From: JAJEFO01 sp965221845
GTDB lineage: Bacteria; Pseudomonadota; Alphaproteobacteria; Rhodobacterales; Rhodobacteraceae
Length of the DNA: 64,000 nt
Assembly (NCBI GenBank): GCA_965221845.1
Contig: OZ244919.1
Location: forward strand, 1,054,001-1,118,000
Direction: 5' to 3'
A model generated the notes under the pieces. The model made no database searches. It was not told the origin of the DNA and saw nothing but the letters and a program-made list of their open reading frames with translations. Every line of letters starts with the position of its first letter. The first letter of the stretch is position 1. The position numbers were made by a program, and so were the translations under genes. This document shows, piece by piece, positions 44,867 through 53,958 of this stretch.

Positions 44867-44955
44867 CGCATCGCGCCCGCCGGAACGCCGGCCATGTCGC
44901 GATGCCGGCGGCGGAAACCGTCATGCCGCCCCGTTCCGCCGGCCTGCAAACCGAC

Positions 44956-44969
44956 TTGACATGGATCAA
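44956..44969. promoter_or_regulatory. Fnr box upstream of ccoN
   Basis: TTGACATGGATCAA matches the Fnr/FixK consensus TTGAT-N4-ATCAA with one mismatch. It lies 233 bases before the ccoN start and 90 after the regulator gene, suitable for activating the cco operon at low oxygen. Confidence 0.82.
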
Positions 44970-45188
44970 GGCGGCGCGACTCGCCTTGCGGCACGGTTCC
45001 GCGAGAAGGCCGCCTGCCGAAGCCGCGCCAGGCACGAAGGAGCTGCCGCCCGCACGGCCTGCGGCGAACGCGAAGGGGCCAGAATGCCGACAGACATGCC
45101 CGAGCGTCCGGCCGAGGCTTCCGCGCCGCGGACTGCGTCGATCCCGGCGTGAACGCTGCAGCCGCAAACCAATCCCGGGAATCCAGCC

Positions 45189-46784
45189 ATGTGGGACACG
45201 CTTAAACTGACCTTGCTGGGCCTGACGGCCCTGATCGCGGCACTCGCCGCGAACTGGGGGCATGACCTTGCCTACCAGGTTCATGCGGCGCTCATAATGC
45301 TGATCGCCGCCGGACTCTTCGTCTGGCAGGTCGGCCGGGTCGGCGAAAGGCGGCCGGCGGCCGACGTTTCCGGCTATGCGGACGACGTCATCCGGGCCGG
45401 CGTGATCGCCACGGCGTTCTGGGGCGTCGTGGGCTTCCTCGCCGGAGTGGCGATCGCGCTGCAACTGGCGTATCCGGCCCTGAACGTCGACTGGGCCCAG
45501 CCATACGCGAACTTCGGCCGGCTCAGGCCCCTGCACACAAGCGCCGTCATATTCGCCTTCGGCGGCAACGCGCTCATCATGTCGTCGTTCTACATTGTCC
45601 AGCGGACCTGCGGGGCGCGGCTCTGGGGCGGCAACCTCGCCTGGTTCGTGTTCTGGGGCTACAACCTCTTCATCGTGCTCGCCGCCACGGGATACATCCT
45701 CGGCGCGACGCAATCCAAGGAATACGCCGAACCCGAATGGTATGTCGACCTGTGGCTGGCGATCGTCTGGGTCGCATTCCTCGCCGTCTTCATGGGCACG
45801 GTCTTCAACCGGCGCGAACGGCACATCTACGTCGCGAACTGGTTCCTGCTCTCCTTCATCGTCACGGTCGCGATGCTGCACATCGTGAACAACATCTCGA
45901 TTCCGGTCTCGATATGGGGATCGAAGTCGGTGCAGGTCTTTTCCGGGGTGCAAGATGCGATGGTGCAGTGGTGGTACGGGCACAATGCCGTGGGCTTCTT
46001 CCTGACGGCCGGCTTCCTCGGCATGATGTACTATTTCGTGCCAAAGCAGGCGAACCGCCCGATCTACAGCTACAAGCTCTCGATCATCCACTTCTGGGCG
46101 CTGATCTTCCTCTACATCTGGGCGGGGCCGCACCACCTGCACTACACCGCCCTGCCCGACTGGGCCTCGACGCTCGGGATGGTGTTCTCGGTGATCCTCT
46201 GGATGCCGTCATGGGGCGGGATGATAAACGGGCTCATGACGCTGCAGGGCGCCTGGGACAGGCTCCGGACCGACCCGATCATCCGCATGATGGTGATTTC
46301 GCTGGCCTTCTACGGCATGTCGACATTCGAGGGGCCGATGATGTCGATCCGCGCGGTCAACTCGCTGTCGCACTACACGGACTGGACCATCGGGCACGTG
46401 CACTCCGGAGCGCTCGGCTGGAACGGCATGATCACGTTCGCCGTGCTCTACTTCCTCACGCCCCGGCTCTGGGGCCGCAAGGAAATGCACTCGATGCCGG
46501 CGATCAACTGGCACTTCTGGCTCGCGACCGTCGGCATCGTGCTCTACGCGGCGTCGATGTGGGTGACGGGCATCCTGGAAGGCCTGATGTGGCGCGAGGT
46601 CGACTCCCAAGGCTTCCTCGTGAACTCCTTCGCCGACACCGTCGAGGCCAAGTACCCGATGTACGTCGTCCGGGCGCTCGGCGGCGGCCTCTACCTCGCC
46701 GGCGCGGGAATCATGGCCTGGAACATGTGGATGACGATCAGGGGCGGCGCGCGCGCCATGGCGCATGTCGGCGTCCCGGCGTAA
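45189..46784 (+). CDS. ccoN: cbb3-type cytochrome c oxidase subunit I
   Basis: Catalytic subunit (531 aa, about 12 helices) of the high-affinity cbb3 oxidase. It carries the low-spin haem b, the haem b3-CuB centre and a proton channel. Visible His ligands lie in RPLHTSAVIFAFGGNALIMS, QWWYGHNAVGFFLTAGFLGM with YYFVPK, IWAGPHHLHYTALPDWAS, and SHYTDWTIGHVHSGALGWNG. The active-site Tyr of cbb3 enzymes is probably in the helix after IHFWALIFLYIWAGP. The ATG at 45189 follows a weak site. It is the first of eight overlapping or tightly spaced cco genes. Confidence 0.97.
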   Translation: MWDTLKLTLLGLTALIAALAANWGHDLAYQVHAALIMLIAAGLFVWQVGRVGERRPAADVSGYADDVIRAGVIATAFWGVVGFLAGVAIALQLAYPALNVDWAQPYANFGRLRPLHTSAVIFAFGGNALIMSSFYIVQRTCGARLWGGNLAWFVFWGYNLFIVLAATGYILGATQSKEYAEPEWYVDLWLAIVWVAFLAVFMGTVFNRRERHIYVANWFLLSFIVTVAMLHIVNNISIPVSIWGSKSVQVFSGVQDAMVQWWYGHNAVGFFLTAGFLGMMYYFVPKQANRPIYSYKLSIIHFWALIFLYIWAGPHHLHYTALPDWASTLGMVFSVILWMPSWGGMINGLMTLQGAWDRLRTDPIIRMMVISLAFYGMSTFEGPMMSIRAVNSLSHYTDWTIGHVHSGALGWNGMITFAVLYFLTPRLWGRKEMHSMPAINWHFWLATVGIVLYAASMWVTGILEGLMWREVDSQGFLVNSFADTVEAKYPMYVVRALGGGLYLAGAGIMAWNMWMTIRGGARAMAHVGVPA

Positions 46785-46797
46785 CAGGGAGGCGCGC

Positions 46798-47523
46798 ATG
46801 TCCGCCATCAGCAAGCACCGCATCCTGGAGAGGAGCCCGATCCTCCTTCTCGTCTCCTCGCTGCTCGTCGTCTCCATCGGCGGGATCGTCGAGATCGCGC
46901 CTCTCTTCTACCTCGAGAACACGATCGAGGACGTCGACGGCGTGCGCCCCTACTCGCCGCTCGAGCTGGCCGGGCGCGACATATATGTCCGCGAGGGATG
47001 CTACGTCTGCCACAGCCAGATGATCCGGCCGATGCGGGACGAGGTGGAGCGCTACGGCCACTACTCGCTCGCCGCGGAATCGAAGTACGACCACCCCTTC
47101 CAGTGGGGGTCGAAGCGGACCGGACCGGATCTGGCCCGGGTCGGCGGACGCTATTCCGACGCCTGGCACGTGGACCACTTCATGGATCCGCAATCGGTCG
47201 TGCCGCAGAGCGTCATGCCGAAATACGCCTTTCTCTCGGACGCGCGGCTCGAGGACGGCCTAATCGAGGATCTTCTTGCGACGCATCGCATGGTCGGCGT
47301 GCCCTACACCGACGAGATGCTGGCCGAGGCCCGTGCCGACTTCCATGCCCAGGCAGATCCCGACGCGGACACCGACGGCCTGCTGGAACGCTATCCGGGC
47401 GCGGTCGTCGCGAACTTTGACGGACAGCCCGAGCTGACCGAGATGGACGCGATCATCGCGTACATGCAGATGCTCGGCACCCTGGTCGACTTCTCGACCT
47501 TCACGCCGGACGAGACCCGATAG
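46798..47523 (+). CDS. ccoO: cbb3-type cytochrome c oxidase subunit II
   Basis: Membrane-anchored monohaem cytochrome c (241 aa). One N-terminal helix (SPILLLVSSLLVVSIGGIVE) is followed by a periplasmic domain with the haem c motif REGCYVCHSQMIRPMRDEVE and the probable axial Met in VVPQSVMPKYAFL. It passes electrons from CcoP to CcoN. The ATG at 46798 follows GGGAGG and comes 13 bases after ccoN. Maturation requires the Ccm system, part of which is encoded at 26.0-27.4 kb. Confidence 0.97.
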   Translation: MSAISKHRILERSPILLLVSSLLVVSIGGIVEIAPLFYLENTIEDVDGVRPYSPLELAGRDIYVREGCYVCHSQMIRPMRDEVERYGHYSLAAESKYDHPFQWGSKRTGPDLARVGGRYSDAWHVDHFMDPQSVVPQSVMPKYAFLSDARLEDGLIEDLLATHRMVGVPYTDEMLAEARADFHAQADPDADTDGLLERYPGAVVANFDGQPELTEMDAIIAYMQMLGTLVDFSTFTPDETR

Positions 47524-47532
47524 GACGAGACG

Positions 47533-47742
47533 ATGGACACCTATTCCTTCCTCCGCGAACTTGCCGACAGCTGGGCGCTGCTGGCGCTGTGCGTCTTCTA
47601 CGTCGGCGCCATCGCCTGGGCGTTCCGCCCCGGATCCCGCGCGATCCATGACGAGATCGCGGGCATCCCGCTGAAGGACGATTCGGAAATCGCGGCCCGC
47701 GAGGACGGCCGGGCGGGCGACCGGCCAGAGGAGGCCGCGTGA
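47533..47742 (+). CDS. ccoQ: cbb3 oxidase subunit CcoQ
   Basis: Short protein of 69 aa with one membrane helix (ALLALCVFYVGAIAWAFRPG) and an acidic cytoplasmic tail (RAIHDEIAGIPLKDDSE ...). CcoQ stabilises the cbb3 complex. It lies 9 bases after ccoO, and its TGA shares one base with the ccoP ATG. Confidence 0.93.
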   Translation: MDTYSFLRELADSWALLALCVFYVGAIAWAFRPGSRAIHDEIAGIPLKDDSEIAAREDGRAGDRPEEAA

Positions 47743-48608
47743 TGGAAGACACGGCAGGCCACGATCCGGTCACGGGCACCGAGACCACCGGCCACGAGTG
47801 GGACGGGATCCGGGAGCTCAACACGCCCCTTCCGCGATGGTGGCTGTGGACGTTCTACCTCACGGTCGTCTGGGGCATCGGCTACTGCATCGCCTACCCG
47901 GCCTGGCCCCTTCTCGACCGGGCGACGGCGGGGATTCTCGGCCACTCGACGCGCGCGGAGGTCGAAGCCCGGATCGCGGAAGTGGATGCCCGCAACGCGG
48001 ACGTCGCCGCGCGCCTGGCCGCTGCCGACCTGGCGACGCTTGCGCGCGACGACCCGGCCTACCGCTACGGCGTCGCGGGCGGCGCGGCCGTCTTTCGCGC
48101 CCATTGCTCCCAGTGCCACGGCGAAGGGGCGGCGGGCGCCGTCGGATATCCCAACCTTCTCGATGACGACTGGCTGTGGGGCGGCACGCTTGACGCAATA
48201 GCGGCGTCGGTGCGCCACGGCATCAGGAACGACACCGACGAGGACGCCCGCTGGTCCGAAATGCCGGCCTACGGCGAATTCCTCGAAGAGGGGCAGATCG
48301 CGGCGGCGGCCGAATTCGTGCTCCAGCTGTCCGGCCAGGCGCATGACCCGGAGCTGGCCGCGAGCGGCGCGGCCGTCTTCGCGGAGGAATGCGCCGCCTG
48401 CCACATGGATGCAGGGACCGGCGACCGCGAGAGCGGGGCGCCGAACCTGGCCGACGCCATCTGGCTCTACGGCGGCGACCGCGAAGCGATCGCGGAGTCG
48501 ATCACGTATTCGCGCTTCGGCGTGATGCCGGCATGGGGGCGAAGGCTGGACGAGGTCGAGATCCGGGCCGTCACGCTCTACGTGCATCAACTGGGCGGAG
48601 GTGAATGA
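47742..48608 (+). CDS. ccoP: cbb3-type cytochrome c oxidase subunit III
   Basis: Dihaem cytochrome c subunit (288 aa). Residues about 20-70 hold the conserved ELNTPLPRWWLWTFYLTVVW with a membrane helix, and two haem c domains follow: HCSQCHGEGAAGAVGYPN and ECAACHMDAGTGDRESG, with Met ligands probably in SEMPAYGEFL and GVMPAWGRRL. It receives electrons from soluble cytochrome c. The ATG at 47742 follows GAGGAGG; a GTG at 47739 is also in frame. It overlaps ccoG by four bases (ATGA). Confidence 0.96.
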   Translation: MEDTAGHDPVTGTETTGHEWDGIRELNTPLPRWWLWTFYLTVVWGIGYCIAYPAWPLLDRATAGILGHSTRAEVEARIAEVDARNADVAARLAAADLATLARDDPAYRYGVAGGAAVFRAHCSQCHGEGAAGAVGYPNLLDDDWLWGGTLDAIAASVRHGIRNDTDEDARWSEMPAYGEFLEEGQIAAAAEFVLQLSGQAHDPELAASGAAVFAEECAACHMDAGTGDRESGAPNLADAIWLYGGDREAIAESITYSRFGVMPAWGRRLDEVEIRAVTLYVHQLGGGE

Positions 48609-50335
48609 GCGGCGATGCCCCTTCCGGCACGATCAGGTCCGGGACACGCCGCCACTTCGGCCGCCACGCCCGGGAGAGACGGCGCACGTCCCAATCCGGC
48701 AGGCGGGCGCCAGGCGCCGGATCCCGCGCGCCGCCGGGGGCCGGGCCTGCATGCGCACCGGCGAAGGCCGGGAAGCGCCCGGGCGCGCAGGCCCGCGCAA
48801 TGAGCGAATCCGCGTCGCTCTACGCCGCGCGGGAACCGATCTTCCCGCGCCGGGTCTCCGGCGCCTTCCGCACGCTCAAGTGGTGGATCATGGGCGTGAC
48901 GCTCGGCATCTACTACCTGACGCCCTGGATCCGCTGGGACCGCGGGCCGAATCTCCCTGAACAGGCCGTCCTGGTCGACCTTGCCGGGCGGCGCTTCTAC
49001 TTCTTCTGGATCGAGATATGGCCGCACGAGCTCTATTTCGTCGCCGGGCTCCTGATCATGGCCGGGCTGGGCCTGTTTCTCTTCACGTCGGCGCTGGGCC
49101 GGGTCTGGTGCGGCTACGCCTGCCCGCAGACCGTCTGGACGGACCTGTTCCTGCTTGTGGAACGCCGGGTGGAGGGCGACCGCAACGCGCGGATGCGGCT
49201 CTGGAAGTCGGGATGGACGCTCAGGAAGGTCAGGCTCTGTCTCGCCAAGTGGACGCTCTGGCTGCTGATCTCCGTGGCGACGGGCGGCGCCTGGGTCTTC
49301 TACTACGCCGACGCGCCGACGCTCCTTGGCGACCTGGTCGCGCTCGACGCCGCCCCGGTCGCATATTTCACGATCATGATCCTGACCGGCACGACGTTCG
49401 TCCTTGGCGGCTTCATGCGCGAGCAGGTCTGCATCTACATGTGCCCCTGGCCCCGCATCCAGGCCGCGATGATGGATGAGGCGACGTTGACGGTCGCATA
49501 CCGTGACTGGCGGGGCGAGCCGCGCGGCAAGGGCGCCAGAAGGTGCGCAATCGCCGAACGCGCGGAGGCGTCCGCGCAGGCCGCAGGCCCCCGGATGGGT
49601 GGGCGGTCGCCCAGGATTCCCATGCCGGGCATGGGTCCGGCCGTCGGCGGCGCCAGCCCTGCCAGCGACGAGCCAGGCGACTGCATAGACTGCAACGCCT
49701 GCGTCAACGTCTGCCCGGTCGGCATCGACATACGGGACGGGCAGCAGCTGGCCTGCATCACCTGCGCGCTCTGCATCGATGCCTGCGACGATGTCATGGC
49801 CCGGACAGGCAAGCCGCGCGGGCTCATCGACTACATTGCGCTGGCCGACGAGAGGCGCGAACGGGCCGGACAGCCGCCGCTGCCGGTCTGGCGGCACGTC
49901 CTGCGGCCGCGCACGGTGGCGTACACCGCCGCCTGGAGCCTCATCGGGCTTGCCCTGCTCTACGCGCTGTTCGTCCGTCCGGAGATCGACATAACCGTGG
50001 CGCCCGTCAGGAATCCGCAGTTCGTCGTGCTTTCCGACGGCTCGATTCGAAACGCCTACGACATTCGCCTCAGGAACAAGCACGGCGAGGACCGGCCCTT
50101 CCGGATCCATGTCGACGGCGACGACTCGCTGCGGACAGACCTGGAAGGCTTCGGTTCCTCGCTGGTTCCGGTGCCGGCAGACAGCACGGCGCATCAGAGG
50201 GTCTATGTGGCCGCATCCGCGGACGCGGGCCCCGCCCTTGCGGACAGCACGGGGATCCGATTCTGGGTCGAGGACGTCATCTCGGGCGAGCGGGCATACC
50301 AGGACAGCGTGTTCAACGGCAGGACCGGACCGTGA
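48605..50335 (+). CDS. ccoG: CcoG/FixG, polyferredoxin-type cbb3 assembly protein with an inserted loop
   Basis: Membrane Fe-S protein that helps deliver copper for cbb3 assembly. Motifs are GRVWCGYACPQTVWTDLF, QVCIYMCPWPRIQAAM, and two ferredoxin clusters DCIDCNACVNVCPVGID and CITCALCIDACDDVM, with an Ig-like C-terminal domain (PQFVVLSDGSIRNAYDIRLR). Two oddities stand out. A roughly 65-residue Arg/Gly/Pro-rich N-terminal extension precedes the normal start (SESASLYAAREPIFPRRV). An insertion of roughly 45 residues (RRCAIAERAEASAQAAG ... GASPASDEPG) replaces the usual short GEPRGKxxxxGDCIDC loop. The ATG at 48605 overlaps ccoP; 48800 would give the conventional N-terminus. Confidence 0.92.
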   Translation: MSGDAPSGTIRSGTRRHFGRHARERRRTSQSGRRAPGAGSRAPPGAGPACAPAKAGKRPGAQARAMSESASLYAAREPIFPRRVSGAFRTLKWWIMGVTLGIYYLTPWIRWDRGPNLPEQAVLVDLAGRRFYFFWIEIWPHELYFVAGLLIMAGLGLFLFTSALGRVWCGYACPQTVWTDLFLLVERRVEGDRNARMRLWKSGWTLRKVRLCLAKWTLWLLISVATGGAWVFYYADAPTLLGDLVALDAAPVAYFTIMILTGTTFVLGGFMREQVCIYMCPWPRIQAAMMDEATLTVAYRDWRGEPRGKGARRCAIAERAEASAQAAGPRMGGRSPRIPMPGMGPAVGGASPASDEPGDCIDCNACVNVCPVGIDIRDGQQLACITCALCIDACDDVMARTGKPRGLIDYIALADERRERAGQPPLPVWRHVLRPRTVAYTAAWSLIGLALLYALFVRPEIDITVAPVRNPQFVVLSDGSIRNAYDIRLRNKHGEDRPFRIHVDGDDSLRTDLEGFGSSLVPVPADSTAHQRVYVAASADAGPALADSTGIRFWVEDVISGERAYQDSVFNGRTGP

Positions 50336-50790
50336 GTCGGGAGGTCACCGGCCGCCACGTGACGGCGCTCTTCGTCGGCGCCTTTGCCGTCATCGTCGCA
50401 GTCAATCTCGTGCTCGCGACGATGGCCGTTCGCACGTTCCCCGGCCTGGAGGTCGAGAACTCCTATGTCGCGAGCCAGGCCTTCGACGCCGAGCGTCGCG
50501 CCCAGGAGTCCTTGGGCTGGAACATCGTTCCGGGCTTCACCAGGGAAACCGTGACGCTCGCCGTCCTGGGGCCCGACGGGCCGGTCGAGGCAGGGATCAC
50601 GGAGGCAACCCTCGGCCGCGCCACCCATGTCGCCGAGGACAGCGTCCTCGCCTTCCGGTTTGACGGCACCCGGTTCGTCGCGCCAAGACCGGCAAGCCTG
50701 ACGCCGGGATACTGGAATCTCAGGCTGACCATGACGGCCCCGGACGGCACGCCGTTCAGGCAGCGGATCGCCCTGCGGGTCGAGGAATGA
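50332..50790 (+). CDS. ccoH: CcoH/FixH, cbb3 assembly protein
   Basis: Single-pass membrane protein of 152 aa. The N-terminal helix (VTALFVGAFAVIVAVNLVLA, MAVRTFPGLEVENSYVASQ) and the periplasmic beta domain (GYWNLRLTMTAPDGTPFRQR) match FixH. It is needed for stable cbb3 assembly. The start is a GTG overlapping the ccoG stop (GTGA), and its end overlaps ccoI (ATGA). Confidence 0.92.
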   Translation: MSREVTGRHVTALFVGAFAVIVAVNLVLATMAVRTFPGLEVENSYVASQAFDAERRAQESLGWNIVPGFTRETVTLAVLGPDGPVEAGITEATLGRATHVAEDSVLAFRFDGTRFVAPRPASLTPGYWNLRLTMTAPDGTPFRQRIALRVEE

Positions 50791-52916
50791 CGTCCGCCTG
50801 CGCGACCCGCGCCGGTCCGGGAGCCGCCGCGAGCCTCGGCGCCGCACCGGACGCGTCGCCGACCCATACGCTCGTCCTGCCGGGCATGCATTGCGCAGGC
50901 TGCATGCGAGCCGCGGAGCGAGTGCTTTCCCGGCAGCCGGGCGTCCGCTCGGTCCGCGTGAACCTGACGCGCCGCCGCGCCGCCGTGTCCGGAATGCAGG
51001 GCGCGGATCCGGGCCCGTGGATCAGGGCGCTCGCAGCGGCCGGCATCGAAGCGCATGAAGCGACGCGGGACGGCGGCGGCGTCACCCATGGAGCGGACAT
51101 GGTCCTGCCCCTCGGCGTGGCAGGGTTCGCGATGATGAACGTGATGCTGCTGTCGGTGGCGGTCTGGTCGGGGGCAGCGGATTCGACCCGTGACCTCCTG
51201 CACTGGATCAGCGCGGCAATCGCCCTCCCGGCGACGGTCTACGCGGCCCGGCCATTCTTCAGGCACGCGTGGTCGGCCCTCAGCGCCGGGCGCCTGAACA
51301 TCGACGTCCCGATCTCCCTGGCCATCATCCTGGCGTCGGCCATGTCGCTTCATGAAGTCGCGAATCGCGGAGAGCACGCGTGGTTCGACGCCGCGCTCGC
51401 GCTCACCTTCTTCCTGCTGGCCGGCCGCGTTCTCGACCAGCGAATGCGCCGTTCCGCCCGGTCTGCCGCCGCCGACCTCGCCGCCGTCGAGCCCGCGCGA
51501 GCCATCCGGATCGAGGACGGCACGCAAAGGAGCCGTCCGATCGAGGAGCTCCGCATCGGTGACAGGCTGTGGCTCGCGGCCGGCTCGCGCATGCCGGTTG
51601 ACGCAACCCTCGACGACGGCGGCGCGGAGGTCGACCGGAGCGCCATCACCGGCGAAAGCGATCCCCTGAAGCTGGCCGCCGGCGACGTCCTGACGGCAGG
51701 CGACATCGTGCTGACAGGCCCGGTGACCGCCACGGCGACCGCGGTTGGCGAGGACACGACGCTCCGTCGCATGACACGGCTTGTCGCCACGGCGGAGAGC
51801 GCCAGGTCGCGCTATTCGGGTCTCGCCGACCGGGCGGCGGCGATCTACACGCCGACGGTCCATGTCGTCGCCGCCGGGGCGTTTCTCGGGTGGCTCTCCG
51901 TCACCGGCGACGTGCGCACGGCCCTGAACGTCGCCATCGCGACGCTCATAATCACCTGCCCGTGCGCGCTGGGCCTCGCCGTGCCGGCCGTCGCCGTCGT
52001 GGCGACGTCGCGGCTCTACCGCGACGGCCTTCTCGTCCGGTCAGACACCGCGCTTGAACGACTGGCCGGCATCGACACGGTCGTCTTCGACAAGACCGGC
52101 ACGCTCGCGCGCCGCGTCCTGGAAGTGCCGGCCGGCATGCCGGAGACGGACCGCGGGATCCTGCGCGCCCTGGCGCAAAGCTCGAATCACCCTCTCTCCA
52201 GGACGCTGCTTGACGCCCTCGCCACGACGCCTCCGGCGAACGTCTCGAATGTCAGGGAAATCGCCGGGAGCGGGGTCGAGGGCACATGCAGCGGCACCAC
52301 GGTGCGCCTCGGGCGCGAAGACCGGGCAGGCGGGGCTTCCGAGACCGCGCTCACCGTGGGCGAACGGACCTACGCGCTTCCCGGCACCGAGACCCTTCTG
52401 CCGGACGCAAGGGGCGCGATCAAGGCGCTCAAGGCGATGGGGCTGGAGGTGTGCCTGCTGACAGGCGACACGGCCGCCCGCGCCGAGCGTGCCGCGGCCG
52501 GCCTCGGAGTCAGCCGGTTCTGGTCCGAGGTCTCGCCGGATGGCAAGTCGTCCGTCCTCCGGGAGCTTCGGTCGGACGGCAGCTCCGTCCTCATGGTCGG
52601 CGACGGCCTGAACGACACGGCGGCCCTGGCGGCGGCGGACGCCTCCATCGCGCCCGGCAGCGCCCTTGACGCCAGCCGGAACGCGGCCGATGTCGTCATC
52701 GTCTCAGGCCGCCTGCGAGGCGTGGCGGAGGCGCTCGGCACGGCAAGGCTCGCCAAGCGTCGCATACTCCAGAACTTCGGGGTTGCAGCCGCCTACAACG
52801 CGGTCGCCGTCCCGCTCGCCGTTGCGGGAATCGCCACCCCTCTGATGGCGGCCGTCGCAATGTCCACGAGTTCGCTCGCGGTGATCCTGAACGCCGGGCG
52901 CGGGAGACGTCGATGA
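50787..52916 (+). CDS. ccoI: CcoI/FixI, copper-exporting P1B-type ATPase for cbb3
   Basis: Copper ATPase of 709 aa that supplies Cu for the CuB site. It contains an N-terminal metal-binding domain (LPGMHCAGCMRAAERVLS, residues about 31-50), eight membrane helices with the CPC motif (IATLIITCPCALGLAVPAVA), the phosphatase motif AITGESDPLKL, the phosphorylation site DTVVFDKTGTLARR, and the hinge VLMVGDGLNDTAALAAADAS. The usual HP motif lies in QSSNHPLSRTLLDA. The ATG at 50787 overlaps ccoH. The first about 25 residues are not conserved. Confidence 0.96.
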   Translation: MTSACATRAGPGAAASLGAAPDASPTHTLVLPGMHCAGCMRAAERVLSRQPGVRSVRVNLTRRRAAVSGMQGADPGPWIRALAAAGIEAHEATRDGGGVTHGADMVLPLGVAGFAMMNVMLLSVAVWSGAADSTRDLLHWISAAIALPATVYAARPFFRHAWSALSAGRLNIDVPISLAIILASAMSLHEVANRGEHAWFDAALALTFFLLAGRVLDQRMRRSARSAAADLAAVEPARAIRIEDGTQRSRPIEELRIGDRLWLAAGSRMPVDATLDDGGAEVDRSAITGESDPLKLAAGDVLTAGDIVLTGPVTATATAVGEDTTLRRMTRLVATAESARSRYSGLADRAAAIYTPTVHVVAAGAFLGWLSVTGDVRTALNVAIATLIITCPCALGLAVPAVAVVATSRLYRDGLLVRSDTALERLAGIDTVVFDKTGTLARRVLEVPAGMPETDRGILRALAQSSNHPLSRTLLDALATTPPANVSNVREIAGSGVEGTCSGTTVRLGREDRAGGASETALTVGERTYALPGTETLLPDARGAIKALKAMGLEVCLLTGDTAARAERAAAGLGVSRFWSEVSPDGKSSVLRELRSDGSSVLMVGDGLNDTAALAAADASIAPGSALDASRNAADVVIVSGRLRGVAEALGTARLAKRRILQNFGVAAAYNAVAVPLAVAGIATPLMAAVAMSTSSLAVILNAGRGRRR

Positions 52917-53065
52917 ACGTTCTTGTCGTGCTCATCCCCTGCTCCCTGTTCCTCGGGCTCGGCGCCCTCGCCGCCTTCGTCTGGACCGTGAAAAGCGGCC
53001 AGTACGACGACCCGGAAGGGGATGCAGCGAGAATACTCATGGACGACGACGGCCCGGATGCATGA
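52913..53065 (+). CDS. ccoS: CcoS, small cbb3 maturation protein
   Basis: Protein of 50 aa with one membrane helix (residues 1-25, VLVVLIPCSLFLGLGALAAF) and the conserved FVWTVKSGQYDDPEGDAARI segment with an acidic end. CcoS is needed for cofactor insertion into CcoN. It overlaps ccoI by four bases (ATGA) and ends the cco operon; convergent prmA follows 23 bases later. Confidence 0.93.
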   Translation: MNVLVVLIPCSLFLGLGALAAFVWTVKSGQYDDPEGDAARILMDDDGPDA

Positions 53066-53088
53066 GCGCGGCGGGCGAATGACGGCTT

Positions 53089-53958
53089 TCAGGAGCGGAT
53101 CCGCGTCAAGGTCAGCGTGCTCCAGCCGCCAATGTCCTCGCGCATGCGCAGCCTGAAGCCCGCCGACCGGTAACGCGCGGCCACGTGTTCCGCCTGCCCG
53201 GCCAGGATCCCGCTGAGGACCGCGCGTCCGCCTTCCCGCAATGACCGCGCCATGTCTCCGGCCATGCCGAGAAGCGGATCCCTGAGAATGTTGGCCAGCA
53301 CGAGATCGAACGGGCCGGCCAGCCGCGCGCCGTCGAATCCCGCGGCCTCGACCAGCGCCACGCAGCCTTCCAGGCCGTTGGCGGAAAGGTTGGTCCGCGC
53401 GACCTCGACGGCGAGCGGGTCGACGTCGGACGCGAGCACCTCCGCGCCGAACGCGAGACGGGCCGCCATCGCGAGGACGGCCGTGCCGCAACCGATGTCC
53501 GCCGCCCGACGGACGCGCGCGCCGTCCGATGCCAGCGTGTCGATGGCCTTCAGGCATCCCAGCGTGGTGCCGTGATGTCCGGTCCCGAAGGCCATCGACG
53601 ACTCGATCCGGATCGGGATCCGGCCCTTGGGCACGGCCGCGTCGCGGTTTCCGCAATGAACGAGAAAGCGGCCCGCATCCACCGGCGCCAGTTCGCGCCG
53701 CACATGAGCGACCCAGTCGACGTCCGGCAGCTTCGAGACCGTGAATCCGTGCGCGTCATGCGCCGCGGCGAGCAGGGCGAGGGCGACCTCGTCGGGAGCT
53801 TCAGTGAAGTAGCCGCCGACTTCCCAGGTTCCGCTGCCGTCCTCCAGCATGAGGACGTCGACTCCGCAGGGGGCCGGGTCGAGCGACTCGACCGCCCTCC
53901 CGAGGGCCTCCGCCCGCCCACGGTCTCCCAGCGTTGCCAAGGCGGTCCACGTCTCCAT
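53089..53958 (-). CDS. prmA: Ribosomal protein L11 methyltransferase
   Basis: SAM-dependent methyltransferase (289 aa) that trimethylates residues of ribosomal protein L11. The SAM-binding motif is AADIGCGTAVLAMAARLAFG with ASDVDPLAVEVARTNL, the PrmA-specific region is SSMAFGTGHHGTTLGCLKAI, and FDLVLANILRDPLL corresponds to the NPPY-like motif. The start is the ATG at 53958 (METWTALA); an in-frame TTG at 53976 adds six residues and is less likely. The N-terminal L11-recognition domain is present but short. Confidence 0.92.
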   Translation of the reverse strand: METWTALATLGDRGRAEALGRAVESLDPAPCGVDVLMLEDGSGTWEVGGYFTEAPDEVALALLAAAHDAHGFTVSKLPDVDWVAHVRRELAPVDAGRFLVHCGNRDAAVPKGRIPIRIESSMAFGTGHHGTTLGCLKAIDTLASDGARVRRAADIGCGTAVLAMAARLAFGAEVLASDVDPLAVEVARTNLSANGLEGCVALVEAAGFDGARLAGPFDLVLANILRDPLLGMAGDMARSLREGGRAVLSGILAGQAEHVAARYRSAGFRLRMREDIGGWSTLTLTRIRS

